Origin: Pseudodesulfovibrio nedwellii
GTDB taxonomy: Bacteria > Desulfobacterota > Desulfovibrionia > Desulfovibrionales > Desulfovibrionaceae
Direction of reading: 5' to 3'
Assembly: GCF_027923765.1 (NCBI RefSeq)
Contig: NZ_AP026709.1
Location: 1,235,501 to 1,299,500, forward strand
DNA length: 64,000 bases
Shown here: positions 17,680-24,963 of the stretch, piece after piece
How positions within the stretch are numbered: the stretch's first letter is position 1
Layout: each line of letters begins with the position of its first letter
Translations under genes and position numbers: made by a program
Notes under the pieces: model-generated
Seen by the model: only the letters and a program-made list of their open reading frames with translations
What the model was told of the DNA's origin: nothing
The model's database searches: none

Positions 17680-19209
17680 GTGAACCCTGTGCCTCGACCC
17701 CGTTATCAGACCATAATCGATGAAATCGGCATGAAAAAGTCCATGCCCACGTCCAAAGAACAATTTGAATGGTACGTCAATGACGGTCCTGAAGATTGTC
17801 CGATTGTTTTTCTTGGGCTTGGCCCTGAACCGGACAAGATTCCAAAATGGTTTGGTTTATCAGACACAGACACGCTGTATTTTGTGGAATGTCAGGACTT
17901 CGTAGACCAGACCGACAACAACTGGAATGGAGCCATACCTGACAATTTTACCCGTATCGCCGCCGATGTATTTACCGCCGAGATCGCAGCAAACTCGCAT
18001 GTAATCCGATACCTGCCCGTCCAAAGAGCATTTCCGTCCTTCTATGGGCCACTTACGGCGCGGTTACTCCTGTGCAAATCATCATTCCCCGCCCCGTCAA
18101 AAATTGTTTGGCTTCCAATCACAGAGGACGATCTGCTCGGCAAAGAATTAGGCATTGCTTTCGAAGAAGCCGGATACACCGTCAAATTCATTGATCATGA
18201 AGCCTTGGGAAAACACCCCGGAGCTGTACTGCCAGAACTGCTTGAAGATGGGACGCCTAATCTTTTCTTTTCCATAAACTTCAAAGGAATCGATCATTTC
18301 GGCCTCTGCAGCCACATTCTCCATGAAGCAGGCGTTCAGGTCGCGGTCTGGATGGTAGATAATCCATTTAACGTACTTCCTACCGTCAAATCTGATTATT
18401 GGAAAAACATCAAGTTATTCGTCACGGATCACAGTTTTATCGGTCCGCTCATCGAAACTGGCGCTCGTTGGGTGACACACCTGCCTCTCGCCGCCAGCCC
18501 ACACTTTTTCGAAAACACCGGCCAACTCCCCGACCATGCTCATGGCATTGAGGACGCCCTTGTCTTCGTTGGCCGCTCAGCATTCCCGGACAAAGAAAAA
18601 TTTTTTGCAGGAATCAGCGTAAATCCCGCCCTCCTCACCACGATTCACGAAGCCGACGAAGCACACCGTTTCGACTATTTGTGGTGGCGCGAACAGATGA
18701 AAGACGTACAGCTCTGGCCCGGCAATCAGGTTCGTCAAATCGGTGCAGGGACAGAACTAACCAGCTCAAGATGGAAAAGCGACTGCCTGCACGCTGCCGG
18801 AGACATCACCATCTTCGGCGATGATGGGTGGAAAATCCTTGAGAACGCGGACGTACGCCCGGTAGTCGACTACTACGCACACCTCCCCGCCATCTATCGC
18901 ACAGCTCCAGTCACACTCAACGTCACCGGCATGCAACTCCCGGCGGGCCTGACTCAGCGCCATTTCGACGTCTGGTGCGCAGGCGGCTTCCTGATCTCGG
19001 ACACCAACCCCGGCCTACAAATCTTCCCGAAAGAACTGGTCGAACAAGTAACCTATACTCACCCGAACGAAATACGCGATCTATTCCTTCGCTACCGCGA
19101 AGAAACAGAGACCAAACGCAACCTCCGCCAAGCATGGCGCGAATGCATCCTGCACGACCATACCTATCGTAATCGAGTCGACACCATACTCACAGCCCTG
19201 AATTTGTAA
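17680..19209 (+). CDS. DUF3880/CgeB-type glycosyltransferase
   Basis: 509 residues, probably a cytoplasmic GT-B fold sugar transferase. The middle part ([50 protein letters not shown]) fits DUF3880, and the C-terminal part ([21 protein letters not shown]...[13 protein letters not shown]) fits the glycosyl-transferase 1_2 domain that follows it in CgeB-like proteins. In Desulfovibrio such genes often act in flagellin or surface-glycan modification (family knowledge, not shown here). The start is either GTG 17680 or ATG 17731; neither has a strong ribosome site. It is divergent from rlmE and the last host gene before the tRNA. Confidence 0.75.
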   Translation: MNPVPRPRYQTIIDEIGMKKSMPTSKEQFEWYVNDGPEDCPIVFLGLGPEPDKIPKWFGLSDTDTLYFVECQDFVDQTDNNWNGAIPDNFTRIAADVFTAEIAANSHVIRYLPVQRAFPSFYGPLTARLLLCKSSFPAPSKIVWLPITEDDLLGKELGIAFEEAGYTVKFIDHEALGKHPGAVLPELLEDGTPNLFFSINFKGIDHFGLCSHILHEAGVQVAVWMVDNPFNVLPTVKSDYWKNIKLFVTDHSFIGPLIETGARWVTHLPLAASPHFFENTGQLPDHAHGIEDALVFVGRSAFPDKEKFFAGISVNPALLTTIHEADEAHRFDYLWWREQMKDVQLWPGNQVRQIGAGTELTSSRWKSDCLHAAGDITIFGDDGWKILENADVRPVVDYYAHLPAIYRTAPVTLNVTGMQLPAGLTQRHFDVWCAGGFLISDTNPGLQIFPKELVEQVTYTHPNEIRDLFLRYREETETKRNLRQAWRECILHDHTYRNRVDTILTALNL

Positions 19210-19268
19210 CCCACCCGCATAAAAGGGTTGTTTCGCCTTTCGAAAAGGAGTAACAATCCATCCCCAAC

Positions 19269-19344
19269 GGGGACGTAACTCAGCTGGGAGAGTGCTACCT
19301 TCGCAAGGTAGAAGTCGGGAGTTCAAATCTCCTCGTCTCCACCA
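19269..19344 (+). tRNA. tRNA-Ala(CGC), integration target
   Basis: A full 76-base cloverleaf with encoded CCA. The acceptor stem GGGGACG pairs with CGTCTCC and contains the G3-U70 wobble that identifies alanine tRNAs. The anticodon stem CTACC/GGTAG holds the loop TTCGCAA, giving anticodon CGC. The T arm has GTTCAAATC. Its last 26 bases, plus the following A, are repeated exactly at 56938-56964, so this is the attachment site of the island; the tRNA stays intact. Confidence 0.95.
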
Positions 19345-19345
19345 A
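19319..19345 (+). other. Left attachment site (att core)
   Basis: 27-base sequence covering the 3' end of tRNA-Ala and the next A, identical to 56938-56964. It marks the left border of the integrated element. Confidence 0.93.
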
Positions 19346-19354
19346 AAAATAATT

Positions 19355-19387
19355 ATCCTTTCAGCATATTAGCTGAGAGGATTTTTG
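19355..19387 (+). terminator. Island-supplied terminator behind tRNA-Ala
   Basis: 11-bp stem (one G-U pair) with a 6-base loop, then a T-rich run, starting 11 bases after the tRNA CCA. It replaces the host terminator that integration moved to 56974-57007. Confidence 0.8.
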
Positions 19388-19400
19388 CTTTTGTTCATTT

Positions 19401-19424
19401 TGTACAACTCCTGTACAACTTTTT
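19401..19424 (+). promoter_or_regulatory. Paired TGTACAAC boxes, candidate integrase arm site (left)
   Basis: Two copies of TGTACAAC 11 bases apart followed by TTTT(T). The same 24-base arrangement, with one mismatch, occurs at 56787-56810 near the other end. This symmetry fits arm-type binding sites for the island integrase. Confidence 0.6.
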
Positions 19425-19486
19425 CAATCAGCACTCACCGTTAGCAAATAGACAATCTCGATACTTTTGATGTTTTTTTCGATACA

Positions 19487-19526
19487 AAAAAAAGAACCGA
19501 TAACTCTAGCTACGGTTCTTTTTTAT
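19487..19526 (-). terminator. Terminator for the small membrane-protein gene
   Basis: AAGAACCG/CGGTTCTT stem with a 13-base loop; on the minus strand it is followed by a long T run, 4-40 bases past the stop at 19530. Confidence 0.75.
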
Positions 19527-19529
19527 AAG

Positions 19530-19712
19530 TTAACGCACGATCAACCTTCCATCGTCATCCCCTTCTTCTTCGATTTCATCCTCCAGTTCATCCACCTCGT
19601 CCTCATCATATTCCACAGAACGAGGTCTTCCATCCTCATCCAGAGCGTAAACGCCAGTTACAGCAAGGATGCCAACGGCTACTCCACCAATGAATGTCCA
19701 AAAGTCTCGCAT
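19530..19712 (-). CDS. Small membrane protein with acidic tail (copy 1)
   Basis: 60 residues: MRDFWTFIGGVAVGILAVTGVYAL is one membrane helix or signal anchor, followed by a very acidic, presumably soluble tail (DEDEVDELEDEIEEEGDDD). A GGAGAAA ribosome site precedes the ATG. A clear paralogue with the same helix and a different acidic tail lies at 34799-34972, which supports both as real genes. Function unknown. It is the last gene of the leftward cassette that starts at 23635. Confidence 0.7.
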   Translation of the reverse strand: MRDFWTFIGGVAVGILAVTGVYALDEDGRPRSVEYDEDEVDELEDEIEEEGDDDGRLIVR

Positions 19713-19726
19713 AGATTTCTCCTATT

Positions 19727-20062
19727 TTAGATTTCAAAAACAGCACCACACCGATTGCAGCGGCACTCGCAAATGACATGACGATCGACGTGTTCGCCAA
19801 CCTGATTGCCGACAGCAGCTCCGGTGAAAAATCCGGTAATTGCTCCGACCAGACTTCCACCAATGGCACCTACGACTGTTCCAACGACTGGAACAACGGA
19901 ACCAATTGCAGCACCAGCAGCGGCTCCTGCGGATGCGCCTGTGTATCCAGCGGCTGCACCGATGGTTCCACCGACAGCTGTTCCAACTTTTTGGCCGGTA
20001 TTAGCTAACACGACATGAGCCGAACTTTCACAATTCGGGCACACAAGAGTCTCTTCACTCAT
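19727..20062 (-). CDS. Glycine-zipper protein between two zinc-ribbon halves
   Basis: 111 residues. The N-terminus MSEETLVCPNCESSAHV and the C-terminus CECRCNRCGAVFEI each carry a Cys pair, together making a plausible split zinc ribbon. Between them is a long glycine/alanine zipper (GGTIGAAAGYTGASAGAAAGAAIGSVVPVVGTVVGAIGGSLVGAITGFFTGAAVG) typical of membrane-inserting or oligomerising hairpins. Sequence shown in parts only; the zipper spans about residues 27-87. Function unknown; its place next to the VWA gene suggests a partner role. Confidence 0.7.
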   Translation of the reverse strand: MSEETLVCPNCESSAHVVLANTGQKVGTAVGGTIGAAAGYTGASAGAAAGAAIGSVVPVVGTVVGAIGGSLVGAITGFFTGAAVGNQVGEHVDRHVICECRCNRCGAVFEI

Positions 20063-20085
20063 ATTTCCCTCGGGATTATTTGTAG

Positions 20086-21675
20086 TTATTTGAGCAGCGC
20101 ACTACGAAGCATTTCAAACATGGCTGGTGCCAGTTCAGGCAAATCATTGATAGTGCGGCTGTGGTTAGGAAGAAGTTTGGTGATGGCTTCAGACATGATG
20201 CCCAAGCCGTAAATCTCGACACCGAAACGTTTACCTTCTTCAATAGCATTGAAAGCCACGTTGAAGGAATCTGGATCTCCGTCGGTCAAGATCAAGACGA
20301 TCTTTCTGGACTCAGAAAGCGGTACAACTTGCTGCAAAGTCCACCAAAGCGATTCACCAAGAGGTGTACAGCCTGTAGCACTTATAGCGAAGTTAGAATG
20401 TACCCGCTCGCCATGTCCTAAAAGAGAACAGACTGTCGGTCCGTTATTGTTTTCGTTACCACCATCAACCGAAGTTCCTGCAGGAAAAGCAGTCACGCCA
20501 ACGTTAATGCCGTCGATAGCATTCAGAGCCGTGGCAACTGCATGGCAAACCTGCGTGGTCAGCTTGATGCGCCTACGCATTGAGCCTGAGCAATCCAGAA
20601 GGATGTGGACGGCAGTATTGATGCCCACCTGTTGCCCGGCCCTTTTGAAAACGCGAGCATCTGCTACCGACAACCGGTGTAGTTGTCTTGAGTCCAGGCG
20701 CCCATGACGACCAACCTTACTTCGCGTCAGCACGGACGATTGCAGCAAGCCTTGAAGCTGCGTCCGTAAGGCAGTCGATGCCTTCCTCGCTATGGCTGCG
20801 TCTTCTGATGGGATTGGTTTCGTGGCCTTGGTTCCGAGTTGGGCAACCCGCAGGACTTCACCAATATCCTTCGGCGTCTCCTTGCGTAGATTGTCCGCCA
20901 ACACTTTGCCGAGATCAGTAGGCAAATCGGTTTCATCTGCATCAATCAACTTCTGCAGTTGTTGGCCTGAATCGGTAAAAACAGCGTCTGAAGGGTGTCC
21001 ACCAGGGGCACCCTTTTTAGCCGCCTTTTCCGATCTCGACCCCCCATTTTCAGGGGGCAAAACAGCCGTTTGTTCCTTAAGGATAGAAACGACCTCTCTT
21101 GCGTACAAAATGCAATCTTGGGTCGAATCGCAATATGCATGAACCTTGTGAAGGACATGATTCAGCTGATCAATCAAACCTGGATAATGAGCCTCAACAA
21201 GTTTTCCGACTTCATCTCGTTGACTATTCAGCGAAGAAACGTCCCAAGCACGAACCGACAACAACAGCCAATTCAGGATTGCCATGGCTGGGTCAGAATT
21301 TTGCTCAGCGTCATTGCTGAACAGATGCTGAATCAACCAGTTGAAGTTTTGCCTACAACCTGGAAACAACCGGGCCAGCTTATGCTCAACCCGCCAATCC
21401 TCGAAGGCGTTCCAGACATGCATCTCAAGCGGTGTCAGATTCGCAAGACGCAACCAATCGAAGCGAGTTTCTCGGATATGGGCTGCTTCGTGATCGATAT
21501 AGCCTCTGGCCAAACCGATGAGTGTTTCATCGCAATCCAGCGGGAGTGCAGGCAGATGGATAGTGTTCCCATCCGTATACGCGCCCTTGCCACCAATGAT
21601 GACTTTTACACCGTATTTCCGTCCAAGAACGGAGGCCACCATGGGCAGTGATTTCATGAGAAGTTGGTTCTTCAT
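20086..21675 (-). CDS. CobT-like VWA-domain protein
   Basis: About 529 residues. The N-terminal part has an HExxH-like motif (IDHEAAHIRETRFD, about residue 65) as in CobT-type proteins. The C-terminal VWA domain has a full MIDAS: LLDCSGSMRRRI (DxSxS), the Thr in GCTPLGESLWW, and LILTDGDPDSF. In cobalt chelatase, CobT pairs with the AAA+ protein CobS; here it lies in a row with a CobS-like ATPase and DUF3150, an arrangement known from SXT/R391-type and other mobile elements, where the role is not settled. Start ATG 21675 (a GTG at 21687 is also possible); it lies 5 bases after the DUF3150 stop. Confidence 0.82.
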   Translation of the reverse strand: MKNQLLMKSLPMVASVLGRKYGVKVIIGGKGAYTDGNTIHLPALPLDCDETLIGLARGYIDHEAAHIRETRFDWLRLANLTPLEMHVWNAFEDWRVEHKLARLFPGCRQNFNWLIQHLFSNDAEQNSDPAMAILNWLLLSVRAWDVSSLNSQRDEVGKLVEAHYPGLIDQLNHVLHKVHAYCDSTQDCILYAREVVSILKEQTAVLPPENGGSRSEKAAKKGAPGGHPSDAVFTDSGQQLQKLIDADETDLPTDLGKVLADNLRKETPKDIGEVLRVAQLGTKATKPIPSEDAAIARKASTALRTQLQGLLQSSVLTRSKVGRHGRLDSRQLHRLSVADARVFKRAGQQVGINTAVHILLDCSGSMRRRIKLTTQVCHAVATALNAIDGINVGVTAFPAGTSVDGGNENNNGPTVCSLLGHGERVHSNFAISATGCTPLGESLWWTLQQVVPLSESRKIVLILTDGDPDSFNVAFNAIEEGKRFGVEIYGLGIMSEAITKLLPNHSRTINDLPELAPAMFEMLRSALLK

Positions 21676-21680
21676 GCTGA

Positions 21681-22649
21681 TCACCACAACCCATGGCTGT
21701 CGATCAAATGCTGCTGCACAGGCTCAGGGATATAATCGGCTTTAACCGCAGCCTTCCCTTCTTGTAAGGGAGGAATCGTATCCGCAACCAGTCCAGTCAG
21801 AATGTCGGTTGTATCCTGTCCGCTCAGAATCTTCTGACCATGGGCTACCATTGTCGCAGGATCACGAAGCATCGAAACGACGCCCTGAAGCATAACCAAT
21901 GCGCTTCCATGGATGTATCCACGTGAAGGCATCCGATTGAACGCCGCATCCAAGAGGTCCATGATTGGCACAACTCGCGGTTCGACAAAACTCAACCCCG
22001 ACAGCTTGGTGTGGATGGAGCGTAAGGGAGACAAGGCTTTGTGTGTCACCTTATCCTTACCTTCAAAGCATCGATGCCAGGTATCCGTTGCCGCCTTAGC
22101 CACTTCACCGAACAGCGTGCTACCCAATCCATTTACTTCGTCCTGCAACCCTTGGTGTACGGCATTATCTACAGGCGGCAGCAGTTTAAACAGTTGCCAT
22201 TTGAAGCCGATACGACTGCGCACGTAATCCGCACTGACTGTAGAACTGCCGATCAAATTTTCCCAACCTGGATGCTGAACGATCCAATCTCGTACTGCTT
22301 CGTCATATCGATTGAGGAACTGTTCTTTTGCAGCCAAGAAGTCATCACGAATCGCGGTCAGTTCCGACACGATGTCATCAGCACTGTCTTCAGGAATCGC
22401 CCAGCCACCAAGGAAGCGGACTCCAGTTCTGTCCAGCAAATTGACGGCACGAGCCTTGAGTGTACCGAAGATACGCAATTCCTGTGGGTTGCAAATCTTC
22501 TTACTGCCAAGCGAAGCAAGCTCTTCTGGAGGTAAATCAACACCACCGAAGTCAGCCGGTGTCAGTTTCTTCCGAGCCGTCCAGATGTTTACGTCCAGGT
22601 TCAGGGCCATCAAATTGTCCAGCACAGTGATATCCGTATGGGTATCCAT
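21681..22649 (-). CDS. DUF3150 domain protein
   Basis: 322 residues, helical and soluble. It begins MDTHTDITVLDNLMALNLDVNIWTARKKL, with the 'LN.D..IW.ARKKL..EDF' start typical of DUF3150. The central block YDEAVRDWIVQHPGWENLIG and the region up to LFKLLPP also fit. DUF3150 genes are nearly always next to a CobS/MoxR-like ATPase and a VWA protein in mobile elements, as here, suggesting a three-part complex. Function of the complex is unknown. It starts 2 bases after the ATPase stop. Confidence 0.8.
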   Translation of the reverse strand: MDTHTDITVLDNLMALNLDVNIWTARKKLTPADFGGVDLPPEELASLGSKKICNPQELRIFGTLKARAVNLLDRTGVRFLGGWAIPEDSADDIVSELTAIRDDFLAAKEQFLNRYDEAVRDWIVQHPGWENLIGSSTVSADYVRSRIGFKWQLFKLLPPVDNAVHQGLQDEVNGLGSTLFGEVAKAATDTWHRCFEGKDKVTHKALSPLRSIHTKLSGLSFVEPRVVPIMDLLDAAFNRMPSRGYIHGSALVMLQGVVSMLRDPATMVAHGQKILSGQDTTDILTGLVADTIPPLQEGKAAVKADYIPEPVQQHLIDSHGLW

Positions 22650-22651
22650 AA

Positions 22652-23635
22652 TTACTCCTTGGTTTCTTGTGGGAATAAACGTTGCGCCAGTTCGTGCAGA
22701 ACGGTCCGGGTTTCGGGACTGGCACGATAGCCAAGAGCACGATCAAGCGCGTAGGTCACAGGTTGGATGCCTTGTCTAGCCAATGGTTGAAAGCGAACAG
22801 TCAGATCAGCCCAACGGATCAGGGTACGAGTCGAGAACGTGACTTCGATGGTCTCGCGATAATTGCCGTCGGCTTCTCCCATAAAGAGCTTACGGACCTC
22901 GTTGGCGTAGTCCACCATCTTGGTCCGCACGTCTTTGGGAAGATTTCCGGCCTTACGATGCAACAACTCCCGTTCCGCCTTCGGGCTCGGGTAGCCGATC
23001 TCGCAGAGCCAAAAGCGATCCATGAAAGCCAAGTTCTGACGAAGCGTCCCCTGGTAGAGACCGGTCTCATCAGTCCCGCCATTGGTGTTGGCCGTGGCTG
23101 CAAATCGAAACAACGGATGCGGCTTAATGACTTCGCTACCATTCTCAGGGATGCACAGCGGATCGCCATCCAGGATACCGTTCAAACCCGCAGCGGTTGC
23201 CGGATCAAGCAGATCGATCTCATTGAGCAGGAAAAGCCCGCCGAATTTCATCGCCAGCGCAAGCGGTCCGTACTGGAAGCTCATATTGGAATCCTCTACA
23301 GTCAGATGTCCGACCATATCCGGGAATTCCAACCGTCCATGACCAGTAATGTCAAAGACAGGATAGTTGAGCTTAGCCGCAAGCTGCTTGATAAGGCTTG
23401 TTTTACCCGAACCGGCAGGCCCGAAGACGTACAACGGATCAGACGAATCCATAAACCAGACCACGGCGTCACGACTGGAGTCATGAAACAGGTATGCAGG
23501 ATTAATGTCAGGGGTGAATGAAGACGGTGATTCAAAGCCATGCACTTTACGCTTGGACTTCCTTCCGCTGAAGATTTCACCTGCGTCATGTTCGATAGTT
23601 TGCAAATCTCGCAGTTCCTTGATGATTTCACTCAT
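22652..23635 (-). CDS. CobS/MoxR-like AAA+ ATPase
   Basis: 327 residues. Walker A is FGPAGSGKTSLIKQ, Walker B is GLFLLNEIDLLDP, sensor 1 is FRFAATANTNG, and an arginine-finger region is STRTLIRWADL. This is a single-ring AAA+ chaperone-like ATPase of the CobS/MoxR group, expected to remodel its VWA partner or a protein bound by it. The ATG at 23635 has an AAAGGAG ribosome site; an upstream in-frame start (23668) would read through the leader hairpin. It heads the cassette ATPase-DUF3150-VWA-zipper-small membrane protein. Confidence 0.88.
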   Translation of the reverse strand: MSEIIKELRDLQTIEHDAGEIFSGRKSKRKVHGFESPSSFTPDINPAYLFHDSSRDAVVWFMDSSDPLYVFGPAGSGKTSLIKQLAAKLNYPVFDITGHGRLEFPDMVGHLTVEDSNMSFQYGPLALAMKFGGLFLLNEIDLLDPATAAGLNGILDGDPLCIPENGSEVIKPHPLFRFAATANTNGGTDETGLYQGTLRQNLAFMDRFWLCEIGYPSPKAERELLHRKAGNLPKDVRTKMVDYANEVRKLFMGEADGNYRETIEVTFSTRTLIRWADLTVRFQPLARQGIQPVTYALDRALGYRASPETRTVLHELAQRLFPQETKE

Positions 23636-23656
23636 GCTTTTCTCCTTTGAAAAAGC

Positions 23657-23688
23657 AGAAGCCCACACCTTGTAAGGCGTGGGCTTCT
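23657..23688 (-). terminator. Leader hairpin before the AAA+ cassette
   Basis: Perfect 10-bp stem AGAAGCCCAC/GTGGGCTTCT with an inner CCT/AGG pair; on the minus strand a T-rich tract and then the ribosome site of the ATPase follow at once. It can end transcription from the gene at 23713 or attenuate the cassette. Confidence 0.75.
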
Positions 23689-23712
23689 CTTTTTGCTATA
23701 TTACGGTTCAAG

Positions 23713-24129
23713 CTACATGGCTGCGATAGATACGATAGTACGGATAACCTCTTCCTGATTTGTTTCCCATGCAATATTTTCCAAAGGCTGAGGGGAATCC
23801 TTAAGGCATGCATCGTATTTTTCCCGATACCCCTCATCCGCTACTTCGTTTACGGCATTAAGGATTTCATAACCTGTCATCTCGTATCCAGACCAATTGC
23901 GGTATGAAGAAACCATCTGCTCAGACACCTCTTCGAGGCTCCCCTGTTTAAGCCTGTCGACGACTTCGTCATACAATGCTTTCATGTGAGTCAAGATGAA
24001 TCGCCCTCGTTCCGTTTTGAGAAATTCACTCTCTTCATCGTTTACGTATTTTTCTGGAGTCATCGCAATGGTCCGGGTACGCTTTCCAAATCGGAATTGA
24101 AAATCAGAAAACCTGTTTACAGGTGCCAT
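23713..24129 (-). CDS. Island hypothetical protein, paralogue pair member B
   Basis: 138 residues, soluble, mostly helical. It shares with its neighbour (24157-24651) the block TIAMTPEKYVNDEESEFL..ERGRFIL and MKALYDE, so the two are tandem duplicates that have diverged. No known family. The C-terminus ends in VIRTIVSIAAM, matching LRIAVSLMYM in the paralogue. The frame is clean and a ribosome site (AAAGGAG) precedes the ATG. Confidence 0.7.
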   Translation of the reverse strand: MAPVNRFSDFQFRFGKRTRTIAMTPEKYVNDEESEFLKTERGRFILTHMKALYDEVVDRLKQGSLEEVSEQMVSSYRNWSGYEMTGYEILNAVNEVADEGYREKYDACLKDSPQPLENIAWETNQEEVIRTIVSIAAM

Positions 24130-24156
24130 ATGTAGTTCTCCTTTCGTAATAACTTA

Positions 24157-24651
24157 TTAGTGGGAACGGCTCATGTACATGAGTGAAACCGCTATTCGTA
24201 ATGCATCAGATGTGTCGAATGTGATGGGATGTCTCCCGACCAACTCAACAAGACTGTCAATATTTTCTTCGTATGCTTCACGGAACTCCGAATCTCCGAC
24301 CTCATAGAGAGCCGCAAGTATTTCGCGACCATATATCTCTGTGCCCGGAGAATTATCGTAATCAGATATAATTTCACTACATACGCTTTCCTGTTGACCT
24401 TCTTTGAATCTGGTTTTGAGTTCTTCAAACAATGCTTTCATTTGAACAAGGATGTATCTCCCCCGATCGGAATCAAGGAAACAACTCTCGTAATCGTTCA
24501 CGAATTTTTCCGGTGACATGGCAACCTCGCGGACATGGTCACCGAATGGTATTTTAAAAATAAGTTCTTCATCTTCCGGGGAATTACCAATGGCATTACC
24601 AACGTTCAAAGATGCATTAGTAAAATTGCTTATAATCTTAAGCGCATTCAT
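24157..24651 (-). CDS. Island hypothetical protein, paralogue pair member A
   Basis: 164 residues. The common core with the next gene is EVAMSPEKFVNDYESCFLDSDRGRYILVQMKALFEE and EIYGREILAALYEVGDSEFREAYEEN (quoted in parts). It has an extra N-terminal segment (MNALKIISNFTNASLNVGNAIGN) missing in its paralogue. No family recognised. AAAGGAG precedes the ATG. Confidence 0.7.
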   Translation of the reverse strand: MNALKIISNFTNASLNVGNAIGNSPEDEELIFKIPFGDHVREVAMSPEKFVNDYESCFLDSDRGRYILVQMKALFEELKTRFKEGQQESVCSEIISDYDNSPGTEIYGREILAALYEVGDSEFREAYEENIDSLVELVGRHPITFDTSDALRIAVSLMYMSRSH

Positions 24652-24963
24652 ATTGTCCTCCTTTGTGCTCCGGTTTGTATTGAGGTAAGATATACATGTT
24701 GTCTATTCCGCAAGCTGGAAAGTTCCACGAGGAATAGTTACGTACTTCGATACCTGTTCATGACAAAATATAACGGGATATACTGAGCGCTGGGTCCACG
24801 TAGAGACGAAAAATCCTCGTCTTCAAAGAAGTAATATATATCTGAAATAGAATGAAATGCAGACCCAATTTATTTTGACGAAGAATATATGATTCGGTTA
24901 TGAATAATTGTAAACATGTCCACCAGATAGTCTGAATTATTTTTCTGTTAAAAAGGAACCACC
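24652..24963. other. Gene-free stretch between divergent operons
   Basis: 312 AT-rich bases. They must hold the promoters of the leftward paralogue pair and of the rightward NERD-helicase gene. I see no conserved repeat or hairpin and no convincing small gene. Confidence 0.5.

Noticed and set aside
20995-21651. 218-codon plus frame over the VWA gene
   Set aside because: Antisense to the CobT-like gene, with no ribosome site or known domain.
22682-23521. 279-codon plus frame over the AAA+ ATPase
   Set aside because: The minus strand encodes all Walker motifs; this frame has none.
20086-23635. Cobalamin cobaltochelatase
   Set aside because: CobS- and CobT-like genes are present, but there is no CobN or other cobalamin gene, and the DUF3150 neighbour is typical of the mobile-element cassette.
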